A stretch of 64,000 bases of DNA from contig DATBKZ010000006.1 of the NCBI GenBank assembly GCA_036555615.1, positions 1 to 64,000 of the forward strand. Reading direction: 5' to 3'. Positions 1 through 8,657 of this stretch are shown here, piece by piece. This DNA comes from SG8-41 sp036555615. GTDB taxonomy: Bacteria > Pseudomonadota > Gammaproteobacteria > Burkholderiales > SG8-41. Each line of letters begins with the position of its first letter. Within the stretch, counting starts at the first letter, position 1. The notes under the pieces are model-generated. The model had not been told where the DNA came from, made no database searches, and was given only the letters and a program-made list of their open reading frames with translations. Both the position numbers and the translations under genes were made by a program.

Positions 1-71
1 GTGATGAAGGGAATGAGGGCTTTCCTCCCCTGCCGCTTCAGCGCCTCGAACTTGGCCGTGATCCGCGACAT
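1..71 (-). CDS. trpA: Tryptophan synthase alpha subunit, N-terminal fragment
   Basis: Only the first 23 codons are in the window; the gene runs off the left edge. The peptide begins MSRITAKFEALKRQGRKAL, the usual start of TrpA in betaproteobacteria. TrpA cleaves indole-3-glycerol phosphate and passes indole through a tunnel to TrpB. The ATG lies 1 nt after the trpB stop codon, so the two genes are almost certainly translationally coupled. Identification rests on the start peptide and on the trpF-trpB-trpA order; the catalytic residues lie outside the window. Confidence 0.9.
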   Translation of the reverse strand, partial: MSRITAKFEALKRQGRKALIPFI

Positions 72-72
72 G

Positions 73-1272
73 CTAGATCTTGATGCCCGAGCGCTCGGCA
101 ACCGTATGCATGTCCTTGTCGCCGCGGCCGGACAGGTTGACGAGCAGAATCTGGTCCGTCCTCATGCGCGGGGCGATCTTCGTTGCGTAGGCGAGCGCGT
201 GCGCGGACTCCAGCGCCGGAATGATGCCCTCCAGCCGGCACAGATCGTGAAACGCCTGCAAAGCTTCCTCGTCCGTGATCGCCACGTATTCTGCACGCCC
301 GGTTTCCTTGAGCCAGGCGTGCTCGGGCCCGACCCCCGGATAATCGAGGCCGGCGGAAATGGAATGGGTTTCGATGATCTGCCCGTTCTCATCCTGCAGC
401 AGATAGGTGCGGTTGCCGTGCAGCACCCCGGGCCGCCCCGCGCACAGGGTCGCGGCGTGCTTGCCGCTCTCCAGCCCGTGACCGGCCGCCTCGACGCCGA
501 TCAGCCGCACGCCCTCGTCGGGAATGAACGGATGGAAGATGCCGATGGCGTTGGACCCCCCTCCCACGCAGGCCACCACAGCGTCGGGCAGCCGCCCCGC
601 GAGTTCCTGGATCTGGTCGCGCGCCTCGCGTCCGATCACGCACTGGAAGTCTCTCACCATCATCGGATAGGGATGGGGGCCGGCTACCGTGCCGATGATG
701 TAGAAGGTGCGCTCGACGTTCGTCACCCAGTCGCGCATCGCCTCGTTCAGTGCGTCCTTCAGCGTCTTCGAGCCGCTTTCGACGGGAACCACCGTCGCGC
801 CAAGGAGCTTCATGCGATAGACGTTCTGCACCTGGCGCCTGACGTCCTCGGTGCCCATGTAGACCACGCACTCCATGCCGTAGCGGGCGGCGATCGTGGC
901 CGCCGCGACACCGTGCATGCCGGCCCCGGTCTCGGCGATGACCCGCGGCTTGCCCATGCGCCGCGCGAGCAGCGCCTGGCCGATCACGTTGTTGATCTTG
1001 TGCGCGCCGGTGTGGTTCAGGTCTTCGCGCTTGAGGTAGACCCGGGCGCCGCCGAAGCGCTCCGACCAGCGCCGCGCATGGTAGACCGGGCTCGGCCGCC
1101 CAACGTAGTGCTTCAGCTCGCCTGCGAACTCGGACTGGAATTCAGGATCGTTTCGGTAGCGCGCGTAGGCGCTCCTGAGCTCGTCGAGCGCCTGGATGAG
1201 CGTCTCGGAGACGAACACCCCGCCGTACGGCCCGAAATGGCCGCGCGCATCGGGGAGATCAACCATCCGCAT
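73..1272 (-). CDS. trpB: Tryptophan synthase beta subunit
   Basis: PLP enzyme of 399 aa, normal family length, joining indole and serine to make tryptophan; it works as an alpha2beta2 complex with TrpA in the cytoplasm. The PLP lysine is in GAHKINN, the phosphate loop is GGGSNAIG, and the catalytic Glu is in ETGAG. One residue is odd: the motif normally reads ETGAGQHGVA but here is ETGAGMHGVA (ATG codon), so the conserved active-site Gln is Met. The ATG at 1272 is chosen because AAAGGGG lies 6 nt upstream; a second ATG at 1266 is possible. The start overlaps the trpF stop by 14 nt, so trpF, trpB and trpA are coupled. Confidence 0.96.
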   Translation of the reverse strand: MRMVDLPDARGHFGPYGGVFVSETLIQALDELRSAYARYRNDPEFQSEFAGELKHYVGRPSPVYHARRWSERFGGARVYLKREDLNHTGAHKINNVIGQALLARRMGKPRVIAETGAGMHGVAAATIAARYGMECVVYMGTEDVRRQVQNVYRMKLLGATVVPVESGSKTLKDALNEAMRDWVTNVERTFYIIGTVAGPHPYPMMVRDFQCVIGREARDQIQELAGRLPDAVVACVGGGSNAIGIFHPFIPDEGVRLIGVEAAGHGLESGKHAATLCAGRPGVLHGNRTYLLQDENGQIIETHSISAGLDYPGVGPEHAWLKETGRAEYVAITDEEALQAFHDLCRLEGIIPALESAHALAYATKIAPRMRTDQILLVNLSGRGDKDMHTVAERSGIKI

Positions 1273-1882
1273 CGCGCACCCCTTTGATGAACGCGGCAAT
1301 CCTTGCCGCGTCCTTGACGCCCTTGGCGGATTCAACGCCGCTCGATACGTCCACTCCATCCGGCCGTGCGCGGCGCACGGCATCCTTGACGTTGGCAACG
1401 GTGAGTCCGCCCGAAAGGATCACCGGCAGCGGCACACCGCGTGGTATCAGGCCCCAGTCGAAGGGCACACCGCTGCCCCCGTGCAGGCCCTCGACATAGG
1501 CATCGAGCAGCAACGCCTTGGCGTCATGATAATCCCGGGCGTATTGTAGCAAATCCACCCCCGCCCTCATGTGCACCGCCTTGACGTAGGGCCGCCCGAA
1601 GCGGCGGCAGAACTCGGGGCGCTCGGCGCCGCTGAACTGCAGCAGCTGGAGCGGCACTTCCGCTAGCGTCCTGCGCACTTCCTCTTCTTCCGGATCCACG
1701 AATACGCCGACCGTTGTGACGGGCGAGGGCAGCGCGCCGACGATCTGCCGCGCCTGCGCCCGCGTGACGCAACGGGGGCTCGGCGCATAGAACACGAGTC
1801 CGATGGCAGACGCGCCGGCGCGCGCCGCCGCGAGCCCGTCCTCGATGCGCGTGATGCCGCAAATCTTCACCGCAACTGCCAT
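1259..1882 (-). CDS. trpF: Phosphoribosylanthranilate isomerase
   Basis: TIM-barrel enzyme of 207 aa catalysing the Amadori rearrangement of N-(5'-phosphoribosyl)anthranilate, third step of tryptophan synthesis. The first strand carries VKICGITR with the catalytic Cys, GLVF follows at about residue 28, and the phosphate-binding end shows ILSGGLTVANV and GVDVSSGVE. It starts 4 nt downstream of the truA stop with AGGGAA just ahead of the ATG, and its 3' end overlaps trpB. The truA-trpF-trpB-trpA order is typical of betaproteobacteria, where these genes often continue to accD and folC. Confidence 0.96.
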   Translation of the reverse strand: MAVAVKICGITRIEDGLAAARAGASAIGLVFYAPSPRCVTRAQARQIVGALPSPVTTVGVFVDPEEEEVRRTLAEVPLQLLQFSGAERPEFCRRFGRPYVKAVHMRAGVDLLQYARDYHDAKALLLDAYVEGLHGGSGVPFDWGLIPRGVPLPVILSGGLTVANVKDAVRRARPDGVDVSSGVESAKGVKDAARIAAFIKGVRDADG

Positions 1883-1886
1883 TTCC

Positions 1887-2681
1887 CTAGGTCCCGTTTC
1901 CGATGTGCATCAGGGTCCCCCGCGGCGCTTCGGGCAGTTCCCAGCGCGCCTCGTACTCGACTCTTGCCAGATACAGCCCGGCGGCCTCCGCCGTGGGCGC
2001 GGCGCGGGCGCGGTCGCGGCCAGCCAGAACCTCGCCCAGCCATTCCGGCGGATACTTGCCCTTGCCGACGTAGATCAGGCACCCCACGATGTTGCGCACC
2101 ATGTGGTGCAGGAATGCATTCGCGCACACCTCGAACATCACGTGATCGCCACGGCGCTTGACCTCGAGGCGCGTGATGGTGCGCACCGGCGTGCGCGCCT
2201 GGCATTCGGCGCTGCGGAAGGCGCTGAAATCGTGCTCGCCGATGAGCAGCCGGGCCGCGCGCTGCATGCGTTCCGTCTCCAGCGGCAGATGGAACCATGC
2301 TGATCGCGCCGCGTCGAGCGCCGGTCGCACGGGATGGTTCAGCAGCACGTAGCGGTAGCAGCGGGAAACCGCCGAATAGCGCGCATGGAAGTCCGCCGCG
2401 ACCGGGCGCGACCAGTGGACGGCGCAGGCGGGCGGCAGCAGCGCGTTCACGCCGCGGATCCAGGCGGATTCCGGGCGGCGCGCACGGGTGTCGAAGTGCA
2501 CGACCTGGTCGAGCGCGTGCACGCCCGCGTCGGTGCGCCCGGCGCAGATCGTGTCCACTGGCTCCTCGGCGACTTCGGCCAGCGCCCGCTCCAGGGCATC
2601 CTGTACCGCGCAGCCCTGCGGCTGGGTCTGCCAGCCGCAGAACCGGCTGCCGTCGTATTCCACTCCCAGCGCGATTCTCAT
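1887..2681 (-). CDS. truA: tRNA pseudouridine(38-40) synthase TruA
   Basis: Makes pseudouridine at positions 38-40 of the tRNA anticodon arm. The 264-aa length is normal. The catalytic Asp is in AGRTDAGVHA at about residue 52, after the usual MRIALGVEYDGSRFCGWQ start. The ATG is preceded by the U-rich tail of the fimV terminator and only a weak GGA, so expression may depend on read-through or on a promoter inside the fimV end. trpF follows after 4 nt. Confidence 0.95.
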   Translation of the reverse strand: MRIALGVEYDGSRFCGWQTQPQGCAVQDALERALAEVAEEPVDTICAGRTDAGVHALDQVVHFDTRARRPESAWIRGVNALLPPACAVHWSRPVAADFHARYSAVSRCYRYVLLNHPVRPALDAARSAWFHLPLETERMQRAARLLIGEHDFSAFRSAECQARTPVRTITRLEVKRRGDHVMFEVCANAFLHHMVRNIVGCLIYVGKGKYPPEWLGEVLAGRDRARAAPTAEAAGLYLARVEYEARWELPEAPRGTLMHIGNGT

Positions 2682-2687
2682 GCGTCC

Positions 2688-2726
2688 AAAAAAATAAAAA
2701 CCGCGACAGCTCGCACTGCCGCGGTT
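2688..2726 (-). terminator. Rho-independent terminator after fimV
   Basis: Read on the minus strand: AACCGCG-G-CAG, a short loop, CTG-T-CGCGGTT, then a T-rich run with one A. It lies 20 nt past the fimV stop and directly abuts the truA start, so the terminator tail is the truA leader. Confidence 0.75.
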
Positions 2727-2745
2727 CGATCAGCCGCCCGTCCTG

Positions 2746-5358
2746 CTATCCCAGGCTGTCCAGCAGTCTCTGCGCCTGCGCCTGCTGCTCGCCGTCGCCT
2801 TCCTTGATGACCTCCTGGAGGATCTCCTTGGCGCCGTCCCGATCGCCCATCTCCTGATACGCCTTGGCCAGATCGAACTTGGTCTGCACGTCGTACCAAT
2901 GCCCGTTCTTCGCTCCGGACGACGGCATAGTGGTCGGTTCCGGTTCCTTGTCGAGCTTCAGATCGAGCCCCTCGATCTTGAAGTCCAGTCCGGCATCGGC
3001 GGCGGCGGCGGCCCCCGACACCACGGTGGGGGGTTCCTCGGCGGCCTTGGGCAGCTCGATCTGGAAATCGATGACGTTGCTGTCCCGCGCCGGCTCCCCC
3101 GCCTCGAGCGCGATATCGGTCTCGGCGCTGGCGCCTGCCGGCGGCACCTCCAGCGTGAAGTCCGGCATCGGCGCGGGGGAAGGCTCGACCATCTTCACCG
3201 TGTCGGACGCCAACGCACTCAGTATCGAGGTGTCCGTGACGACGGTTGCCGCTTCCACGGCTCCCGCGTCGAGCATGATGTCGGTGGAAACGCGGGGCAG
3301 GCCGCCCTCGCCGAGGTCGAGATCGATGTCCGATGTGGTGCCGACGGGCGGCCGGATCACCGTGGCCGTCGTCACATCCTTGCCGGCTTCATACAGCGCA
3401 TTGGACGGATCGAGCGCAAAGCCCATTGCCGCCACCTTCATCCAGTTGGCGCCTGCGCCGCCAGTCTGCCGGTTGAGATCGGCGGCGATCCGCCCGAACG
3501 CATCCCTGTCCTGGCGCCCGGCGTAGACCTCGAGGAGCTTCAACTGCACGTCTTCGCGACCGGGCTTCCTGGCCAGCGCATCCTTCAGAATTTCTTCGGC
3601 CTGGCCATCGCGCCCGTACTGGATGTAGACCTCGGCCTCCTGCAACGGATCGACGTCGTCTGCGGCCGCGGTGGCCGCCGTTTCGGCTGTCGATTCTGCG
3701 GCGGTCTCTCCGGTCACGGCGGCTGCCCCCGCCGTCGCGGCAGCCGCCATGGAAAGCCTAGGTGCGATGGGCGGACTGTCGCTCCGGCCGCCCGTCGTGC
3801 GGCGCCGGCGCACCATCCAGAACGCGAGCCCGCCGAGCACGATGGCGCCACCCGCGCCAAGGTACAGCGGATTGCTCGCCGCTGCCATGATCTCATCCAT
3901 CAGCTCGGGCTCCTGCTGCATGGGGGGCAGACGCGCCGGCTTGGCTTTCGGCTGGGCCGCGGGCTGAGGTTTCGGCGTGGGTGCCGCGGCAGGCGCTGGC
4001 GTCGGCGCGGGCGCCGGTACCGGCTTCGCGACCGCAACGGTTTCGGGTTGGGAGGGTGCGGGCTGAGGTGCGGGCTTCGCAACCGGCGCGGTCGCGCGCT
4101 GCGCCTGCTGCTGCGCCGCGGCCATTCCCGGGCTCTTCAGCTCCATGAGCTTCTTCATGTCCTGGATGGTCTTCTCGAGCTGCGTGATGCGCGAAGTGGC
4201 CTCGGCCAGCGCTTTCTCGCGGGCGACCGCCTCTTCTTCCAGTATGCGGATGCGCTCCGCGCTGCCGGGCGGCTTGCCCTTGGCCGCCGCGGCGCTGGAC
4301 GGCTCACCCTTCGACAGCCTGACGACGTCCTTCGGCGCGGCTTCGGCCGCCTTCTCCTTCACCTTCGTCGCAATCTTGCCGCTCACCGTGGTGCTCTTTT
4401 CCGCCGGAACGGTGACGGCCGCCTCGGCGAGCCGCTGGCGATACGCGTTCCACTCCGCGACATGGGCCCGATACTCCTTCGTCGCCTCGGCACGCGAGAT
4501 GGAATCGACCTCGTCGCGGTCCGGAATCTTCAGTATCTTGCCCGTGCGCACGAGATTGAGGTTGTTCTGGATGAATGCCTCGGAATTCGTGCGAAAGAGC
4601 GCGACCAGCATCTGTTCCAGCGACACATCATCGGTCATCACGCTCCGCGCGATCTTGCCGAGCGTTTCGCCGCGCTCGATCGGGCCGTACTCGTTGCTCG
4701 CGGTCATCATCGGGGCCGCGACCACCGGGCTCGCGATTGCCGGAGCAACGGGAGCCGGTACGGGCGCCGCTCGCGTTTCGGCGGCCATCGGGGCGGGCGT
4801 GGGCTGAGTTTCAACGGACGCCGGCGGCTGCGGCGCGGGTGCCGGTTCAGCCGCGGCGGCGGGTTCGGGTGCGCGCGCCGGTTCAGGCGTGGGCGCCGGC
4901 ACCGGTGCGGGCGCAGGCGCAGTACGCGCCTCCGGCACGGCCGAAATCGTGGGGGCGGCAGGCAACGGCGGAATTCCGGGGGGGTCAAGCAACGCCGTGT
5001 ACTCGCGCGACAGACGTCCCGCTGCCCACGACATTTCAACCAGCAGATCGATGAACGGCTCGGTGACCGCGCGGGTCGTCACCACCTTGAGGTAGGACTG
5101 ACCGTTGGGGCGCTTCTCGATCGTGACGCGCGCACCGGTCAGTGCCACGTTGTATTGCAGATTTGCCTGACGATAGGCATCAGGCAAAGCGAGGCGCGCA
5201 TTGAGCGTAGACAATTCCTGAGAAGTCACCGCGACCAGCTCGATTTCCGCGACGAGCGGCTGGCCGAGCGCGGAGAGCACCGTGATTCGCCCCAGGCCGG
5301 CGGCACCCGCAACACAGGGCAGAAGCGCAAGAAGAAGCGCCAACAGCCAAGTCTTCAC
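2746..5358 (-). CDS. fimV: FimV-like polar hub protein with LysM and TPR-type domains
   Basis: FimV proteins are inner-membrane organisers of the cell pole that bind peptidoglycan and support type IV pili and twitching. Residues 1-20 form a signal peptide; the conserved N-terminal FimV region spans about 20-120. A Pro/Ala-rich linker follows, then a LysM domain at 225-280, a coiled coil near 370-405, a second Pro/Ala linker, and a single membrane segment near 500-516 followed by RRRR. The acidic cytoplasmic part has TPR-like helices and ends with the conserved C-terminal helix pair. The GTG at 5358 is chosen because GGGAG lies 6 nt upstream; an in-frame GTG at 5373 lacks this. The asd-fimV-truA setting supports the call. 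Confidence 0.9.
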   Translation of the reverse strand: MKTWLLALLLALLPCVAGAAGLGRITVLSALGQPLVAEIELVAVTSQELSTLNARLALPDAYRQANLQYNVALTGARVTIEKRPNGQSYLKVVTTRAVTEPFIDLLVEMSWAAGRLSREYTALLDPPGIPPLPAAPTISAVPEARTAPAPAPVPAPTPEPARAPEPAAAAEPAPAPQPPASVETQPTPAPMAAETRAAPVPAPVAPAIASPVVAAPMMTASNEYGPIERGETLGKIARSVMTDDVSLEQMLVALFRTNSEAFIQNNLNLVRTGKILKIPDRDEVDSISRAEATKEYRAHVAEWNAYRQRLAEAAVTVPAEKSTTVSGKIATKVKEKAAEAAPKDVVRLSKGEPSSAAAAKGKPPGSAERIRILEEEAVAREKALAEATSRITQLEKTIQDMKKLMELKSPGMAAAQQQAQRATAPVAKPAPQPAPSQPETVAVAKPVPAPAPTPAPAAAPTPKPQPAAQPKAKPARLPPMQQEPELMDEIMAAASNPLYLGAGGAIVLGGLAFWMVRRRRTTGGRSDSPPIAPRLSMAAAATAGAAAVTGETAAESTAETAATAAADDVDPLQEAEVYIQYGRDGQAEEILKDALARKPGREDVQLKLLEVYAGRQDRDAFGRIAADLNRQTGGAGANWMKVAAMGFALDPSNALYEAGKDVTTATVIRPPVGTTSDIDLDLGEGGLPRVSTDIMLDAGAVEAATVVTDTSILSALASDTVKMVEPSPAPMPDFTLEVPPAGASAETDIALEAGEPARDSNVIDFQIELPKAAEEPPTVVSGAAAAADAGLDFKIEGLDLKLDKEPEPTTMPSSGAKNGHWYDVQTKFDLAKAYQEMGDRDGAKEILQEVIKEGDGEQQAQAQRLLDSLG

Positions 5359-5530
5359 GTTGGTCTCCCGCACAACGGCACCCCCAGGATTTTTTTGGAC
5401 AAACAGACTAACATCAATTAGTTAGCGTTGCAAGCTCAGATTGCATCTAGGTAATAGCCTGACCTGTCTCAATTCATTCAATTTTAGGGTATTGCACAGG
5501 TCGATACGCCGGTTACCGTGGCGCGCTTAA

Positions 5531-6718
5531 TCAGGCACCGACCGCTGCGCGGCCTCTGGCGATACTACCCCGAATTCGCGCCGGATCAATACCGGTCTCG
5601 ACCAGTATCCGCAGCATGCGACGCAGCGGCTCGGCGGCGCCCCACAGAAGCTGGTCGCCCACCGTGAACGCGGCCAGATACTCGCCGCCCATGGAAAGCT
5701 TGCGAAGCCGTCCCACGGCAATGTGCATGCGGCCGGTCACTGCGGCGGGGGTCAGCTCGCGGATCGAGCTCGCCCGGTCGTTCGGGATGACCTTCACCCA
5801 CTCGTTCGCGGAGGCGAGGATCCGGGAGATTTCCTCGAGCGGAAGGTCCTTTCTCAACTTGATGGTCAGTGCCTGGCTGTGGCAGCGCATTGCCCCGACG
5901 CGCACGCAGACGCTGTCCACCGGCACGGCCGCGGTGCCGGAGCTTCCACCGCGGCCGAGGATCTTGTTCGTCTCGGCGCCGCCCTTCCATTCCTCGAGCG
6001 ACATGCCGTTGCCCATGTCCTTGTCGATCCACGGGATCAGGTTTCCCGCCAGCGGGACGCCGCCAAAATGCTCCATCGGCAGCGAGCCGTCGTTCTGCTT
6101 GGCGAGCACCTTCCGGTCGATCTCCAGGATGGCAGAGGCAGGATCGGCCAGAAGCCGCTTTACCTCTTCGTTGATCAACCCGAACTGCACCAGCAGCTCG
6201 CGCATGTGCTGGGCCCCGCCGCCCGAGGCGGCCTGGTAGGTCGCGCACGTCATCCACTCGATGAGGTCGTGCGCGAACAGGCCGTGCATGCCCATCATCA
6301 TGCAGCTGACGGTGCAGTTGCCGCCGATGAAGTTCTTCACGCCCCTCGCCAGCGCGCTGCGGATGAGCGGCAGGTTCACGGGATCGAGCACGATGACCGC
6401 GTCGTCCCGCATGCGCAAGGCCCTGGCCGCATCGATCCAGTAGCCGTTCCAGCCCGCGGCCCGCAGCGCGGGATAGATCTGCGAGGTGTACTCGCTGCCC
6501 TGACACGACACCAGCACGTCCATCGCGGCAAGGCTTTCCAGGTCGCGGGCATCGCGCACCGGCGGTGCGTCCTTGCCGATCGCAGGGCCTTCGCCCCCGG
6601 CCCGGGACGTCGAGAAGAACGCCGGCTCGATCAGGTCGAAGTCGCGCTCGGCGCGCATGCGCTCCATCAGCACCGAGCCCACCATGCCGCGCCAGCCTAT
6701 GAATCCGACTTTTCTCAT
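5531..6718 (-). CDS. asd: Aspartate-semialdehyde dehydrogenase
   Basis: Reduces aspartyl-4-phosphate to the semialdehyde for lysine/diaminopimelate, methionine and threonine synthesis. The 395-aa protein is of the gammaproteobacterial (E. coli) type: N-terminal KVGFIGWRGMVGSVL nucleotide-binding loop, catalytic Cys in GGNCTVSCMM at about residue 135, and a late CHSQALTIKL segment containing the active-site His. The ATG at 6718 has GGTGGA just upstream; an in-frame GTG at 6727 is the alternative. It follows leuB after a 72-nt gap. The 172-nt gap to fimV is AT-rich and probably holds the fimV promoter and leader. Confidence 0.95.
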   Translation of the reverse strand: MRKVGFIGWRGMVGSVLMERMRAERDFDLIEPAFFSTSRAGGEGPAIGKDAPPVRDARDLESLAAMDVLVSCQGSEYTSQIYPALRAAGWNGYWIDAARALRMRDDAVIVLDPVNLPLIRSALARGVKNFIGGNCTVSCMMMGMHGLFAHDLIEWMTCATYQAASGGGAQHMRELLVQFGLINEEVKRLLADPASAILEIDRKVLAKQNDGSLPMEHFGGVPLAGNLIPWIDKDMGNGMSLEEWKGGAETNKILGRGGSSGTAAVPVDSVCVRVGAMRCHSQALTIKLRKDLPLEEISRILASANEWVKVIPNDRASSIRELTPAAVTGRMHIAVGRLRKLSMGGEYLAAFTVGDQLLWGAAEPLRRMLRILVETGIDPARIRGSIARGRAAVGA

Positions 6719-6790
6719 CGCGTCCACCGGGTATGCGCCACGGCCCTATTCTATCAAGCCACTGAGCGGCAAGGGGTAATGGGTTGACAT

Positions 6791-7855
6791 TCAAAGCGCG
6801 GCGATGACCGCATCGCCCATTTCGCGCGTGCCGACCTTCTTCGTCCCGGGCTCGAAGATGTCGGCCGTGCGGTAGCCGCCGGCGAGAACCTTTCTCACCG
6901 CGCCCTCGATGCGTTGTGCCGCAGCCTCCTCGCCAAATGTATAACGCAGCATCATCGCCGCGGAGAGGATCGTCGCGAGCGGATTCGCGATGTTCTTTCC
7001 GGCAATGTCCGGCGCCGAGCCGTGCACCGGCTCATAGAGTCCCTTGGCGCTCGCGTCGAGGGAAGCCGAGGGCAGCATGCCGATCGAGCCGGTCAGCATG
7101 GACGCCTCGTCCGAAAGGATGTCGCCGAACATGTTGCCGGTGACGATCACGTCGAAATGCCTGGGCGCGCGCACCAGCTGCATGGCGGCGTTATCGACGT
7201 ACATGTGGGTGAGCGCGACCTCGGGATAGCGCTTGCCCACATCGCTCACGACCTCGCGCCACAGGCGGCTCGTCTCGAGCACGTTCTCCTTGTCGACCGA
7301 GGTCAGGCGGCGGCTGCGCTTCATCGCCGTCGCGAAGCCGACTTCGGCGATGCGGCGAATCTCGGGCTCCGAGTACAGCATGGTGTCGTAGCCCTCGCGC
7401 GCACCGGCGGCGTTCGTGCGCCGGCCGCGCGGCTCGCCGAAATAGATGTCGCCGGTGAGCTCACGCACGATCATGATGTCGAGGCCCGACACCACCTCGG
7501 GCCTGAGGCTTGATGCGCCGGTCAGCTCCGGAAACAGAAGCGCGGGCCGCAGGTTGGCGAACAGCCCAAGGGCCTTGCGCAATTTCAGGATGCCCTGCTC
7601 CGGGCGCTGTGGCCGCGGCAACTGGTCGTACTGGGGGCCCCCGACCGCGCCGCACAGCACCGCGTCTGCGGCGCGCGCGAGCTTGAGCGTCGGCTCCGGA
7701 AGCGGGTCGCCGTGCGCATCCACGCCGGCGCCGCCGAACGGAGCCTCCTCCAGCTCGACCTTGAGCCCGTCGCGCGCCAGCGCTTTCAGCGCCTTTATCG
7801 CCTGCGCCGCGACTTCCGGCCCGATGCCGTCACCGGCCAGGACGGCAATCTTCAT
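6791..7855 (-). CDS. leuB: 3-isopropylmalate dehydrogenase
   Basis: Oxidatively decarboxylates 3-isopropylmalate to 2-oxoisocaproate in leucine synthesis, using NAD+ and Mg2+/Mn2+. The 354 aa are collinear with the family: MKIAVLAGDGIGPE start, LRPALLFPELT substrate loop with arginines, IVRELTGDIYFG, the Asp metal ligands in the VDNAAMQL and GDILSDEAS segments, and GSAPDIAGKNIANP for NAD. Its start codon directly abuts the leuD stop, so it is translated from the leu operon. Confidence 0.97.
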   Translation of the reverse strand: MKIAVLAGDGIGPEVAAQAIKALKALARDGLKVELEEAPFGGAGVDAHGDPLPEPTLKLARAADAVLCGAVGGPQYDQLPRPQRPEQGILKLRKALGLFANLRPALLFPELTGASSLRPEVVSGLDIMIVRELTGDIYFGEPRGRRTNAAGAREGYDTMLYSEPEIRRIAEVGFATAMKRSRRLTSVDKENVLETSRLWREVVSDVGKRYPEVALTHMYVDNAAMQLVRAPRHFDVIVTGNMFGDILSDEASMLTGSIGMLPSASLDASAKGLYEPVHGSAPDIAGKNIANPLATILSAAMMLRYTFGEEAAAQRIEGAVRKVLAGGYRTADIFEPGTKKVGTREMGDAVIAAL

Positions 7856-8494
7856 CTAGGAGAACAACCAGGGCTGGCGCTCGCGGTGTCGGGCTTCGAA
7901 CGCGCGGATCTTGTCTGCGTGCTCGAGCGTGAGCCCGATCTCGTCGAGCCCGTTCAGGAGGGCATGCTTCGCGAACGGATCGATGTCGAACCGGAAGCTC
8001 TCGCCGCCGGGGGTGGTTACCGTCTGGGCCTCGAGATCCACCGCGACCCGATAGCCCGCGGTACCCTGGACCTCGCTGAACAGGCGGTCCACGATCTTCG
8101 GGTCGAGCCGGATCAGCAGCAGCCCGTTCTTCAGGCTGTTGTTGTAGAAGATATCGGCGAAGCTCGGCGCGATGACGGCCTGGAAACCATATTGCAGCAA
8201 GGCCCAGGGCGCATGCTCGCGCGAGGAGCCGCAGCCGAAATTCTCGCGTGTGAGGAGCACGGTCGCCCCGCGATAGCGCGGCTGGTTCAGCACGAAATCC
8301 GGGTTGAGCGGGCGCCTGGAGTGGTCCATTCCCGGCTCGCCGTGGTCGAGGTAGCGCCACTCGTCGAACAGGTTCGGGCCGTAGCCCGTGCGCTTGATCG
8401 ACTTCAAGTACTGCTTCGGGATGATTGCATCGGTGTCGACGTTGGCGCGGTCCATCGGCGCGACCAGCCCCTCCTTGCGGACAAACTTCTCCAT
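7856..8494 (-). CDS. leuD: 3-isopropylmalate dehydratase small subunit
   Basis: Swivel-domain partner of LeuC in the isomerisation of 2- to 3-isopropylmalate. The 212-aa protein has the NVDTDAIIPKQYLK motif near the start and the GCGSSREHAPWAL substrate loop near residue 90. The ATG is preceded by AGGGG at 4 nt. It lies between the entericidin-like ORF and leuB with no space for an independent promoter. Confidence 0.97.
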   Translation of the reverse strand: MEKFVRKEGLVAPMDRANVDTDAIIPKQYLKSIKRTGYGPNLFDEWRYLDHGEPGMDHSRRPLNPDFVLNQPRYRGATVLLTRENFGCGSSREHAPWALLQYGFQAVIAPSFADIFYNNSLKNGLLLIRLDPKIVDRLFSEVQGTAGYRVAVDLEAQTVTTPGGESFRFDIDPFAKHALLNGLDEIGLTLEHADKIRAFEARHRERQPWLFS

Positions 8495-8501
8495 ATCGCC
8501 C

Positions 8502-8630
8502 CTACTGGCCTGCCTTCTTCTGGATCGCCTCGCCGGCCTTTTCCATGTCCATGCCCAGACCTTTCATGGCTTCGCGCCCCGTCAGGGCAACCGCCCACAT
8601 CATCAGCAAGCAGACCACGATCGGCTTCAT
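8502..8630 (-). CDS. Entericidin-like small peptide with a lost lipobox cysteine
   Basis: A 42-aa ORF in the leuC-leuD gap, where betaproteobacteria usually carry an entericidin A/B family lipoprotein. It begins MKPIVVCLLMMWAVALTG with a hydrophobic signal-like helix and ends with the family-like amphipathic GMDMEKAGEAIQKKAG. In entericidins the helix ends LTGC, and the Cys is lipidated. Here the codon is CGC, giving LTGR, so lipidation by Lgt/Lsp should be impossible. GGAG lies 7 nt upstream of the ATG. It may be an inactive relic, a membrane-anchored peptide, or the result of a base error (TGC to CGC is one transition). Confidence 0.7.
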   Translation of the reverse strand: MKPIVVCLLMMWAVALTGREAMKGLGMDMEKAGEAIQKKAGQ

Positions 8631-8657
8631 GATCGCCTCCATTTGAAAGTGCGCTCG

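Noticed and set aside
2899..5421. 840-aa plus-strand ORF opposite fimV
   Set aside because: It is an antisense shadow of the GC-rich, Pro/Ala-coding fimV gene. Its translation is Arg/Gly/His-rich with no domain.
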